From Aristolochia californica (Eukaryota; Streptophyta; Magnoliopsida; Piperales; Aristolochiaceae): DNA of 64,000 nucleotides. The notes beneath the pieces are model-generated. The model ran no database searches. It was not told the DNA's origin and was given only the letters and a program-made list of their open reading frames with translations. Shown here one piece after another: positions 25,600-37,506 of the stretch; position 1 is the stretch's first letter, and each line of letters starts with the position of its first letter. The position numbers were made by a program, and so were the translations under genes. The stretch spans positions 18,725,276-18,789,275 of the forward strand of contig JARWKL010000006.1 in assembly GCA_029961685.1 (NCBI GenBank). The letters run 5' to 3'.

Positions 25600-28500
25600 T
25601 CAAGTTAATGCGTGTTTGGATATTAACCGAAGCCAAACAACCAACTTTTTCCCTATACTTCAAAATCACAGATACTTTTTGGAATTATCTCTCTCAGCAT
25701 TTGTGCATTTCCATTTTGGATGTTCAATTTTTTTTCAAATCCAAACTTGTCCCACTTTTCGCGTAAACAAAACGATCAAAACTAAATGAAAACTTTAGAG
25801 TTCATGTATGCAAAAATATTTGAAAACTATAATAAATGTAAGTGAAGAAATTCATTTCACACACTAAAAATGAACTCCAAAGTTTAGTTATCCATGTTTG
25901 GGAAATTCCACAAGTACAACTCCTAATAGCTTGGTGGAATTTTATAAGAAAGAGATTTCTTATTGATCCTAATATGTTTTAAATGGGGTGGATATGCATG
26001 CCAGAAACGTGTTGAATATGCAAATAACCTAATGATCCAAAATTTTCAAGAAGTAGAAAAAAATTAAATTATCAAGTTAACGCGTGGTTGGATATTTACC
26101 AGAACCAAACAACTCACTTTTTGCCCATCCTTCAAAATCACATATACTTTTTGGAATTATCTCTCTCAGCATTTGTGCATTTCCATTTTGGATGTTCAAT
26201 TTTTTTTCAAATCCAAACTTGAACCACTTTTCTCGTAAACAAAACGATCACTACAAAATGAAAATTTTAGAGTTCATGTATGCTAAAAAATTTGAAAACT
26301 ATAATAAATGTAAGTGAAGAAAATTATTCCATGCACTATAAATTAACTCCAAAGTTTTGTTATCCATGTTTGGGATATTCCACTAGTACAACCCCTAATA
26401 GCTTGGTGGAATTTTATAAGAAAGATATTTCTAATTGATCCTAACATATTTTAAATGTGGTGGATATGCATGCCAGAAACATGTTGAAGGTGCAAATGAC
26501 CGATTGATCCAAAAATTTCAAGAAGTAGAAAAAAATTAAATTCTATAGTTAATGCGTGGTTGGATATTTAGAGGAGCCAAACAACCAACTTTTTGCCTAT
26601 CCTTCAAAATCAAAGATACTTTTTGGAATAATCACTCTCAGGATTTGTGCATTTCCATTTTGGATGTTCAATTTTTTTCAAATCCAAACTTGTCCAACTT
26701 TTCTCGTAAACAAAACAATCAAAACTAAATGAAAACTTTAGAGTTCATGTATGCAACAAAATTTGAAAAAGTATAATAAATGTGAGTGAAGAAAATTATT
26801 TCACGCACTAAAAATGAACTCCGAGGTTTTGTTATCCATGTTTGGGAAATTTCATAAGTACCAAGCCCTAATAGCTTGGTGGAATTTTATAAGAAAGAGA
26901 TTTCTAATTCATGCTAACATGTTTTAAATGGGGTGGATATGCATGCCAGAAACAAGTTGAATATGCAAATAACCTAATAATCAAAAAATTTCGAGTAGAA
27001 AAAAAATTATATTAGCAAGTTAATGCGTGGTTGGATATTTACCAGAACCAAACAACCCACTTTTTGCCTACCCTTCAAAATCAGAGATACTTTTTGGAAT
27101 TATATCTCTCAGCATTTGTGCATTTCCATTTTGGATGTTCAATTTTTTTTCAAATCCAAACTTGTGCCACTTTTCTCGTAATCAAAACGTTCACAACAAA
27201 ATGAAAAATTTTGAGTTCATCTATGCAAAAAAATTTGAAGACTATAATAAATGTAAGTCAAGAAAATTGTATCACGAACAAAAAATGAACTCCAAACTTT
27301 TGTTATCCATGTTTGAGAAATTCCACTAGTACAACCCCTAATAGCTTGGTGGAATTTTTTATGAAAGTGATTTCTATTTGAACGTAACATGTTTTAAATG
27401 TTGTGGATATGCATGCCAGAAACATGTTGAAGATGTAAATGACTTAATGATCCAAAAAGGTTGAGTAGAAAAAAACTAAATTCTCAAGTTAACGTGAGGT
27501 TGGATATTTACCTGTGCCAAACAACCCACTTTTTACCTATCATTCAAAATCACAGATACTTTTTGGAATTATCTCTCTCAGCATTTGTGCATTTCCATTT
27601 TGGATGTTCAATTTTTTTCTAAACCAAGCTTGTCCCACTTTTCTCGTAAACAAAACGATCACAACTAAATTAAAATTTTAGAGTTCATGTATACAAAAAA
27701 ATTTGAAAACTATAATAAATGTAAGTGAAGAAAATTATTTCACGCTCTAGAAATGAACTCCAAAGTTTTGTTATCCATGTTTCGGATATTCCACTACTAC
27801 AACCCTTAATAGCTTGGCGGAATTTTATAAGAAAAAGATTTCTAATTGATCCTAACATGTTTTAAATGGGTTGGATTGACCTACCAGAAACATGTTGAAT
27901 ATGCAAATGACCAAATGATCCAAAAATTTCTAGGAGTAGAAAAAAATTAAATTTGCAAGTTAACGCGTGGTTGGATATTTACCAGAACCAAACAACCCAC
28001 TTTTTACCTATCCTTCAAAATCAAAAATACTTTTTGGAATTATCTCTCTCAACATTTGTGCATTTCCATTTTGGATGTTTAATTTTTTTTCAAATCCAAA
28101 CTTGCTCCACTTTTATCGTAAACAAAACGATCACAACAAAATGAAAATTTTAGAGTTCATGTAAGCTAAAAAATTTGAAAATTGTAATAAATGTAAGTGA
28201 AGAAAATTATTTCAAGCACTAAAAATGAACTCCAAAGTTTTGTTATCCATCTTTGGGAAACTCAACAAGTACAACACCTAATAGCACTGTCGAATTTCAT
28301 AAGAAAGAGATTTCTAATTGATCCTAGCACGTTTTAAATGTGGTGGATATGCATGCCACAAACATGTTTAAGATGCAAATGACCTAATGATCCAAAAATT
28401 TCAAGGAGTAGAAAAAACATAAATTCTCAAGTTAATGCGTGGTTGGATATTTACAAGAGCCAAACAACCCACTTTTTGCCAATCCTTCAAAATCACAGAT

Positions 28501-28900
28501 ACTTTTTGGAATTATCTCTCTCAGCATTTGTGCATATTCATTTTGGATGTTCAATTTTTTTTCAAATCCAAACTTGTCCCACTTTTCTCGTAAACAAAAC
28601 GATCACAACAAAATGAAAATTTTAGAGTTCATATATGCAAAAAAAATTGAAAACAATAATAAATGTAAGTGAAGAAAATTATTTCACGTACTAAAAATGA
28701 ACTCCAGAGTTTTGTTATCCATGTTTGGGATATTCCACTACTACAATCCCTAATAGCTTGGCGGCATTTTATAAGAAAGAGATTTCTAATTGATCCTAAC
28801 ATGTTTTAAATGTGGTGGATATGCATGCCAAAAACATGTTGAAGATGCAAATGACCTAATGATCCAAAAATTTCAAGGAGTAGAAAAAATTAAATTCTCT
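25600..28900 (+). repeat. Higher-order repeat, dimer period about 941 bp
   Basis: Variants recur every second monomer. GATCAAAACTAAATGAAAAC is at about 25,776 (and, with one change, about 26,717). TTTACCAGAACCAAACAAC is at about 26,095, 27,037 and 27,977. TTAAATGGGGTGGATATGC with GTTGAATATGCAAATAACC is near 25,980 and 26,925, with a degenerate form near 27,866. CCACTACTACAA with GCTTGGCGG is near 27,790 and 28,735. Offsets are 940-943 bp. This is a local dimeric higher-order unit. Confidence 0.78.
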
Positions 28901-30595
28901 AGATCACGTGTGGTTGGATATTTACTAAAGCCAAACAACCAACTTTCTGCCCATCCTTAAAAATCACAGATAGTTTTTGGAATTAAATCTCTCAGCATTT
29001 GTGCATTTCCATTATGGACATTCAATATTTTTTCAAATCCAAACTTGTCCCACATTTCTCATAAACAAAATGATCACAACAAAAAAATGAAAATTTTAGA
29101 GTTTATGTATGCAAAAAAATTTGAAAACTATATGAAATGTAAGTGAAGAAAATTATTTCCAACACTAAAAATGAACTCCAAATTTTTTTTATCCATGTTT
29201 GGGAAATTCTACTAGTACAACCCCTAATAGCTTGGAGGAATTTTATAAGAAAGAGATTTCTAATTGATCCTAACATGTGTTAAATTTGGTGGATATGAAT
29301 GTCAGAAACATGTTGAAGATGCAAATGACCTAAAGATCCAAAATTTTCTAGTAGAAAAAAATAAATTCTCAACTTAATGTGTGGTTGGATATTTACCAGT
29401 CCCAAACAACCCACTTTTTTCCTATCCTTAAAAATCACAGAAACTTTTTGGAATTATCTCTCTCAGCATTTCTGCATTAACATTTTGGATGTTCAATTTT
29501 TTTTCAAATCCAAACTTGTCCCACATTTCTTGAAAAAAAAATGATCACAACAGAAAAATGAAAATTTTAGAGTTCATATAACCAAACAAATTTAAAAAAT
29601 ATAATAAATATATATGAAGAAAATTATTTCACGCACTAAAGATGAGCCCTTAATTTTGTTAGCTATGTTTGGGAAATTCCACTAGTACAACCCCTAATAG
29701 CTTGGCGGAATTTTATAAGAAAGAGATTTCTAATTGATCCTAACATGTTTTTAATGTGGTGAATATGCATGCAAGAAAAATGTTGAAGACGCAAATGACC
29801 TAATGATCCAAAAATTGCAATGTGTAGAAAAAATTAAATTCGTGTGGTTGGATATTCACCGTAGCCAAACAACCCACTTTTTGCCTATCGTTCAAAATCA
29901 CAGATTCATTTTGAAATTATCTCTCTCATCATTTATACGTTTCCATTTTAGATGTTCAATTTTTTTTCAAATCCAAACTTGTCCCACTTTTCTCGTAAAC
30001 AAAACGATCACAACAAAATTAAAATTTGATAGTTCATGTATGCAAAAAATTTTGAAAACTATAATAAATGTAAGTGAAGAAATTATTTCACACACTAAAA
30101 ATGAACTCCAAATTTTTCTTATCCATCTTTTGGAAATTCAAGAACTACAACCCCTAATAGCTTGGTGGAATTTCAAAAGAAAGTGATTTCTAATTGATCC
30201 TAACATGTTTAAAATGTGGTGGATATGCTTGTCAGAAACAAGTTGAAGATGCAAATGACCTAATGATCCAAAAATTTCAAGGAGTAGAAAAAAATTAAAT
30301 TCTCAAGTTAACGTGTGGTTGGATATTTACTAGAGCCAAACAACCCACTTTTTGCCTATCCTTCAAAATCACAGATACTTTATGGAATTTATCTCTCTCA
30401 GCATTTGTTCATTTCCATTTTGGATGTTCGATTTTTTTTGAAATCCAAACTTCTCCAAATTTTCTCGTAAACAAAACGATCACAACAAAATGAAAATTTT
30501 AGAGTTCATGTATGCAAAAAAAATTGAAAACTATATTAAATGTAAGTGAGGAAAATTATTTCACTCACTAAAAATGAACTCCATAGTTTTGTTTT

Positions 30596-32000
30596 CGATC
30601 TTTGGGAAATTCAACTAGTACAACCCCTAAGAGCTTGGTGGAATTTCATAAGAAAGAGATTTCTATTAGATCCTAACACATTTTAAATGTTGTGGATATG
30701 CATTCCAGAAACATGTTAAAGATGCTAATGACTTAATGACCCAAAAATTTCGAGTAGAAAGAAATTAAATTCTCAAGTTAACGCTTGATTTGATATTTAC
30801 CAGAGCCAAACAACCCACTTTTTGCCTATCCTTCAAAATCACAGATACGTTTTTGAATTATCCCTCTTAGCATTTGTGCATTTCCATTTTGGATGTTCAA
30901 TATTTTTTCAAATCCAAACTTGTCTGAATTTTTTCGTAAACAAAACGATCACAACAAAATGAAAATTTTAGAGTTCATGTATGCCAAATAATTTGAAATC
31001 TATAATAAATATAAGTGAAGAAAATTATTTCACGCACAAAAAAAGAATTCCAGAGTTTTGTTATCCATGTTTGGGAAATTCCACTAGAACAACCCCTAAT
31101 AGCTACGCGGAATTTTATAAGAATGAGATTGCTAATTGATCCTAACATGTTTTAAATGTGGTGGATATACATGCCAGAGACATGTTGAAGATGCAAATGA
31201 CCTAATGATCTAAAAATTTTAAGGAGTAGAAAAAATTAAATTCTCAAGTTAACGTGTGGTTGGATATTTACTAGAGCCAAACAACCAACTTTTTGCCTAT
31301 CCTTTAAAATCATATATACTTTTTGGAATTATCTCTCTCCGCATTTGTGCACTTCCATTTTGCATGTTCAATATTTTTTCAAATCCAAACTTGTCACACT
31401 TTTCTCGTAAACAAAACGATCAGAACAGAAAAATGAAAATTTAAGAGTTTATGTATGCCAAAAAAATTGAAAATTGTAATAAATGTAAGTAAAGAAAATT
31501 ATTTCACGCACTAAAAATGAACTCCAAAGTTTTTTTTTCGATCTTTGGGAAATTCAACTAGTACAACCCCTAAGAGCTTGGTGGAATTTCATAAGAAAGA
31601 GATTTCTAATAGATCCTAACACGTTTTAAATGTTGTGGATATGTATTTCAGAAACATGTTAAAGATGCTAATGACCTAATGACCCAAAAATTTCAAGGAG
31701 TAGAAAGAAATTAAATTCTCAAGTTAACGCATGGTCTCATATTTACGAGAGCCAAACATCCCACTTTTTGCCTATCCTTCAAAATCACAGATAATTTTTT
31801 GAATTATCTTTCTCAACATTTGTGCATTTCCATTTTGGATGTTCAATTTTTTTTCAAAGCTAAACTTGTCCGACTTATTTCGTAAACAAAATGATCACAA
31901 CAAAATTAAAATTTTAGAGTTCATGTATGCCAAAAAATTTGAAATCTATAATAAATATAAGTGAAAAGATTATTTCACATACTAAAAATGAACTCCTAAA
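30596..32000 (+). repeat. Higher-order repeat, dimer period about 945 bp
   Basis: CGATCTTTGGGAAATTCAAC starts at about 30,596 and 31,539. Both copies are followed by CCCCTAAGAGCTTGG, AATTTCATAAG, ACGTTTTAAATGTTGTGG-like text, GTTAAAGATGCTAATGAC, GACCCAAAAATTTC and GTAGAAAGAAATT. GTATGCCAAA lies at 30,979 and 31,925. The offsets of 943-946 bp equal two monomers. Confidence 0.78.
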
Positions 32001-34079
32001 TTTTCTTATCCATGTTTGGGAAATTCCACTAGTACAACCCCTAATAGCTTGGTTGAATTTTATAAGAAAGAGATTTCTAATTGATCCTAAGATGTGTTAA
32101 ATGTGGTGGATATGCATGTTTGAAACATGTTGAAGATGCAAATGACCTAATGATCCCAAAATTTCGAGTAGAAAAAATTAAATTCTCAACTTAACGTGTG
32201 GTTGGATATTTACCAGAGCCAAATAACCCACTTTTTTCTTAATCATAAAAATCACAAAAAAATTTTGGAATTATCTCTCTCAACATTTCTGCATTTCCAT
32301 TTTGGGTGTTCAATTTTTTTTTCAAATCCAAACATGTCCCACATTTCTCAAAAACAAAACGATCACAACAAAAAAATGAAAATTTTAGAGTTTATATAAG
32401 CAAAAAAATTTGAAAACTATAATAAATATAATCGAAGAAGATTATTTCACGCACTAAAAATGAACTCCAAATTTTGTTATCTATGTTTGGGAATTACCAC
32501 TAGTTCACCCCCTAATAGCTTGGCGGAATTTTATATGAAAGAGATTTCCAATTGTTTCCAACATGTTTTTAATGTGGTGAATATGCATGCCAAAAACATT
32601 TTGAAGACTCAAATGACCTAATGATCCAAAAATTTCAAAGTGTAGAAAAAAATAAATTCACAAGTTAACGTGTGGTTGGATATTCACCAGAGTCAAACAA
32701 CCAACCTTTGCCTATCCTTCAAAATCAGAGATACATTTTAGAATTATCTCTCTCAGCACTTCTGCATTTCTATTTTGGATATTCAATTTTTTTTTAAATC
32801 CAAACTTGTCCCACTTCTCTCGTAAACAAAATGATCACAACAAAAAAATGAAAATTTTTGAGTTTCTGTATGCATAAAAATTTGAAAACAATGATAAATG
32901 TAAGTGAAGAAAATTATTTCACACACTAAAAATGAACTCCAAAGATTTGTTGTCCATATTTGGGAAATTCCACTAGTACAACCCCTAATAGCTTGGTGGA
33001 ATTTTATAAGAAAGAGATTTCTAATTGATCCTAAAATATTTTAAATGTGGTGGATATGCATGCCAGAAACATGTTGAAGATGCAAATGAACTAATGAATC
33101 AAAAATTTCGAGTAGAAAAAATTAAATTCTAAAAAGTTAACGTGTGGTTGGATATTTACTAGAGCAAAACAACCCACTTTTGGCCTATCCTTAAAAATCA
33201 TAGATACTTTTTCGAATTATCTCTCTCAGCATTTATGCATTTCCATTTGGGATGTTCAATTTTTTTTCAAATCAAACTTGTCCCACTCATCTCGTCAACA
33301 AAACGATCAGAACAAAATGAAAATTTTAGAGTTTATGTATGCAAAAAAATTTGAAACTATAATAAATGTAAGTGAAGAAAATTATTTCACACACTAAAAA
33401 CGAACTCCAAGGATTTGTTGTCCATATTTGGGAAATTCCACTAGTACAACCCTTAATAGCTTGGTGAAATTTTATATGAAAGAGATCTCTAATTGATCCT
33501 TAAATATTTTAAATGTGGTGGATATGCATGCCAAAAATATGTTGAATATGCAAAATGACCTAATGATCAAAAAATTTCGTGTAGAAAAAATTAAATTCTC
33601 AAGTTAACGTGTGGTTGGATATTTACCATGGCCAAACAACCCACTTTTTGCCTATCCTTCAAAATCACAGATACTTTTTGGAATTATCTCTCTCAGCATT
33701 TGTGCATTTCCATTTTGGATGTTCATTTTTTTTTTTCAAATCCATATTTGTTCCACTTTTCTCTTAAAGAAAACGATCACAACAAAATGAAAATTTTAGA
33801 GTTTATATCTGCAAAATCATTTGAAAACTATAATAAATGTAAGTGAAGAAAATTATTTCTTTCACTAAAAATGAACTCCAAAGTTTTTTTATCCATGTTT
33901 GGAAAATTCCACTAGTACAACCCCTAATAGCTTAGTGAAATTTTATAAGAAAGAGATTTCTAATAGATCCTAACATGTTTTAAATGTGGTGGATATGCAT
34001 GCCAGAAACGTGTTGAAGATGCAAATGACCTAATGATCTAAAAATTTCAAGGAGTAAAAAAAATTAAATTCTCAAGTTA

Positions 34080-36000
34080 ACGTGTAGTTACCATAGCCAA
34101 ACAACCTACTTTTTACCTATCCTTCAAACTCACGGATAGCTTTTGGCATTATCTCTCTCAGCATTTAGGCATTTCCATTTTGGATGTTCAATTTTATTTT
34201 CAAATCCAAACTTGTTCCACTTTTCTCGTAAACAAACGATGACAACAAAATGAAAATTTATAGTTGATGTGTCCAAAATAATTTGAAAACTATAATAAAT
34301 GTAAGTGAAGAAAATTATTTCACGCACTAAAAATGAACTCCAAAGTTTTGTTATCCATGTTTGGGAAATTCCACTAGTTCAACCCCTAATTGCTTTGTGG
34401 AATTTTATAAGAAAGAGATTTCTAATTGATCCTAAACATGTTTTAAATGTCGTGGATATGCATGCCAAAAATATGTTGAAGATGCAAATGACCTAATGAT
34501 CCAAAAATTTCAAAGAGTAGAAAAAATTAAACTCTCAAGTTAACGTGTGGTTGGATATTTACTAGAGCCAAACAACCCACTTTTTGCCTATCCTTAAAAA
34601 TCACAGATACTTTTTGGAATTATCTATCTCAGCATTTGTGCATTTCCATTTTGGGTAATCAATTTTTTTTAAATCCAAACATGTCCCACATTTCTCAAAA
34701 ACAAAACAATCACAACAAAAAAAAGAAAATTTTAGAGTTTATGTATGCAAAAAAAATTGAAACTATAATAAATGTAAGTGAAGAAAATAATTTCACACAC
34801 TAAAAACGAACTCCAAAGATTTGTTGTCCGTATTTGGGTAATTCCACTAGTACAAACCCTAATAGCTTGGTGGAATTTTATAAGAAAGAGATTTCTAATT
34901 GATCCTAAAATGTTTTAAATGTGGTGGATATGCATGCCAGAAACATGTTGAATATGCAAATGACCTAATTATCCTAAAATTTCCTGTAGAAAAAATTAAA
35001 TTCTCAAGTTAACGTGTGGTTGGATATTTACCATAGGCAAACAACCCACTTTTTGCCTATCCTTATAAATCATTGATTGCTTTTGGCATTATCTCTCTCA
35101 GCATTTGGGTATTTCCATTTTGGATATTCAATATTTTTTTCAAATCCAAATTTGTTCCACTTTTCTCGTAAACAAAACGATCACAACAAAATGAAAATTT
35201 TAGAGTTTATATATGCAAAAACATTTGAAAACTATAATAAATGTAAGTGAAGAAAATTATTTCACGCACTAAAAATGAACTCCAAAGTTTTGTTATCCAT
35301 GTTTGGGAAATTCCACTATTTCAACCCCTAATTGATTTGTGGAATTTTATAAGAAAGAGATTTCTAATTGATCCTAACATGTTTTAAATGTGGTGGATTT
35401 GCATGCCAGAAATATGTTGAAGATGCAAATGACCAAATGATCCAAAAATTTCAAAGAGTAGAAAAAATTAAATTCTCAAGTTAACGTGTGGTTGGATATT
35501 TACCAGAGCCAAACAACCCACTTTTTGCATATCCTTAAAAATCACAGATACTTTTTGGAATTATCTATCTCAGCATTTGTGCATTTCCATTTTGGATGTT
35601 CAATTTTTTTTCAAATCAAACTTGTTCCACTTTTCTCGTCAACAAAACGTTCACAACAAAATGAATTTTTTTGAGTTTATGAATGGAAAAAAATTTGAAA
35701 CTATAATAAATGTAGGTGAAGAAAATTATTTCACACACTAATAATGAACTCCAAAGATTTGTTTTCCATATTTGGGAAATTCCACTAGTACAACCCCTAA
35801 TAGCTTGGTGGAATTTTATAAGAAAGAGATTTCTAATTGATTCTAAAATATTTTAAATGTGGTGGATATGCATGCCATAAACATGTTGAAGATGCAAATG
35901 ACCTAATGAACCAAAAATTTCGAGTAGAAAAAATTAAATTCTCAAGTTAATGTGTGGTTGGATATTTACCAGAGCCAAACAACCCACTTTTTGCCTATCC
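34080..36000 (+). repeat. Higher-order repeat, dimer period about 940 bp
   Basis: GCTTTTGGCATTATCTCTC is found near 34,140 and 35,080. TTTCAACCCCTAATTGATTT and its one-base variants are found near 34,376 and 35,316. GATTTGTTGTCCRTATTTGG is found near 34,815, with a variant near 35,757. Related GATTTGTTGTCCATATTTGG units also lie at about 32,943 and 33,413. The recurring step of about 940 bp indicates that paired monomers were amplified together. Confidence 0.72.
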
Positions 36001-36199
36001 TTTAAAATCACAAATAATTTTTGGATTTATCTCTCTCAGCATTTGTGCATTTCCTTTTTGGATGTTCAATTTTTTTTCAAATCCAAATTTGTCCCACTTT
36101 TTTCGTAAAAAAAACGATCACAACAAAATGAAAATTTTAGAGTTTATGTATGGAAATAAATTTGAAAACTATAATAAATGTAAGTGAAGTAAATTATTT

Positions 36200-36480
36200 C
36201 ACGCACTAAAAATGAACTCCAAAGTTTTGTTATCCATGTTTGGTAAATTCCACTAGTACATCCCCTAATAGCTTGGTGAAATTTTATAAGAAAGTGATTT
36301 CTAATTGATCCTAACATGTTTTAAATGTGGATATGCATGCCTGAAACATGTTAAAAATTCAAATGATCTAATGATCCAAAAGATTCAATGAGTAGAAAAA
36401 ATTAAATCCTAGTGTTAATGTGCAGTGGGATATTTACTAGAGCCTAACAACCCACCTTTCGCCTATTTTAAAAAAACTAG
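36200..36480 (+). repeat. A-to-B subfamily transition inside one monomer
   Basis: At about 36,205 the unit still has the A marker GAACTCCAAAG. By 36,329 it has the B marker GTGGATATGCATGCCTGAAA, followed at about 36,425 by the B-type GTGCAGTGGGATATTT. The B-specific segment with AATCATAGATCATAGTAAATG begins near 36,470. Orientation and register are kept, so the two subfamilies are joined in phase, as expected from recombination within a monomer rather than from two independent arrays. Confidence 0.85.
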
Positions 36481-36879
36481 ACCTATCAATCATAGATCAT
36501 AGTAAATGTTTTAATTGATTAATGATGTGAAACGTCTATAATTTTTGTTAGAAATGACTTATTGTTTGGGAGTCAATACTTAGTTAAAAATGCCTCCCTC
36601 CCCTTTTTCGATGATTATAAAACCTAATATATAAAAAACTAAAAGAGTTTACAATCCTTATAAATCATAGATAATTTTTGCAATTATCTCTCTCAAAATT
36701 TGTGCATTTCCATTTAGGATGTTCAAATTTTTTTCAAATCCAAACTTTAGTTTTCTCTCTCCTATTTTTCTCGTCAGCAAAAAATAAGGCAATTAGATCA
36801 ATTCAAAATGAAAATTTTAGAGTTTATGTATGCAAAAATTGAAAACTATAATAAATGTAAGTGATAAAAATTATTTCAC

Positions 36880-36990
36880 AAAATAAATTTGAACACCAAA
36901 ATTTTGTTATCCTGGTTTAGGAAATTCCACTCCTTAAAAATCACAGATACTTTTTGGAATTATGTCTCTGAGCATTTGTACATTTTCATT
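36880..36990 (+). repeat. Fused B monomer (about 430-bp deletion)
   Basis: At about 36,932 GGAAATTCCACT runs directly into CCTTAAAAATCACAG. Everything from the CCCCTAATAGC block through the C-run of the next unit is missing. As a result, successive anchors at about 36,443 and 37,398 lie 955 bp apart instead of about 1,350 bp for two units. Confidence 0.82.
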
Positions 36991-37487
36991 TTGGATGTTC
37001 AATTTTTTTTCAAATCCAAACTTGAGGTTTCACTCTCCCATTTTTCTCGTAAACAAATAGATAAGGCAAATAGATCACTACAAAATCAAAATTTTAGAGT
37101 TTATGTATGCAAAAAGTTAAAAACTATAATAAATGTAAGTGAATAAAATTATTCCATGCACTAAAAATGAACACCAAAGTTTTGTTATCCATGTTAGGGA
37201 AATTCTACTAATACAAGCCGTAATAGCTTGATCCAATTTTATAAGAAAGAGATTTCTAATTGATCCTAACAAGTTTTAAATGTGGATATGCATGCCTGGA
37301 ACATGTTGAAGATGCAAATGACCTAATGATCCGAAAATATAAAGGAGTAGAAAAAATTAAATTCTCAAGTTAACGTGTGGTGGGATTTTTACCAGAGCCA
37401 AACAACCCAATTTTTCCCTACTTTACAAAACTCGGACCTAACAATCATAGATCATCATAAATATTGTGATCGATTAATGATATGTAA

Positions 37488-37506
37488 CCCCCCCCCCCCC
37501 CCCCCC
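37488..37506 (+). repeat. Expanded poly-C run (19 C) in B monomer
   Basis: Nineteen consecutive Cs. The text TTAATGATATGTAACCCC shows that the usual stretch ATAATTTTTGTTAGAAATGACTTATGG and the following bases are also missing here, so the run replaces part of the normal segment. Confidence 0.93.

Larger units (their letters stand above)
1..36328 (+). repeat. Satellite array, subfamily A (about 470-bp monomer)
   Basis: Head-to-tail tandem array in one orientation. The anchor CCAAACAACCCAC recurs at about 417, 883, 1351, 1823, 2291, 2763 and 3234 and onward, giving steps of 466-472 bp, or roughly 77 copies. Each monomer carries the anchor, then CAGATACTTTTTGGAATTAT, a T8 run before CAAATCCAAACTTGTCCCAC, AAACGATCACAACAAAATGA, GAACTCCAAAGTTTTGTTAT, CCCCTAATAGCTTGGTGGAA, and a dyad around ATATGCATGCC. 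Subfamily markers are TTGTCCCAC, GAACTCC and GTGGTGGATATGC, and the absence of a C-run. Copies differ by scattered substitutions and small indels. I see no gene, tRNA or transposon in this span. Its short open frames follow the repeat and begin at GTG or at chance ATGs. The tandem structure is certain; species and satellite name are unknown to me. Confidence 0.97.

Noticed and set aside
27027..27329. A recurring open frame of 60-100 codons in many A monomers (product like VGYLPEPNNPLFAYPSKSQ), longest here
   Set aside because: It begins at GTG rather than ATG, a second frame of the same DNA is equally open, length varies with random stops and indels, and it follows the tandem repeat. It is a by-product of stop-poor AT-rich satellite, not a gene.
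1..36328. CRISPR-like array (regularly spaced conserved blocks)
   Set aside because: The period of about 470 bp and homology over the whole unit are those of a satellite. There are no short repeats with unique spacers and no cas genes.
36480..36545. Autonomous replication or promoter element suggested by GATCGATTAATGATG-type and TATATAAAA strings in B units
   Set aside because: Such AT-rich strings are expected by chance and repeat with every unit. Nothing downstream is a gene.
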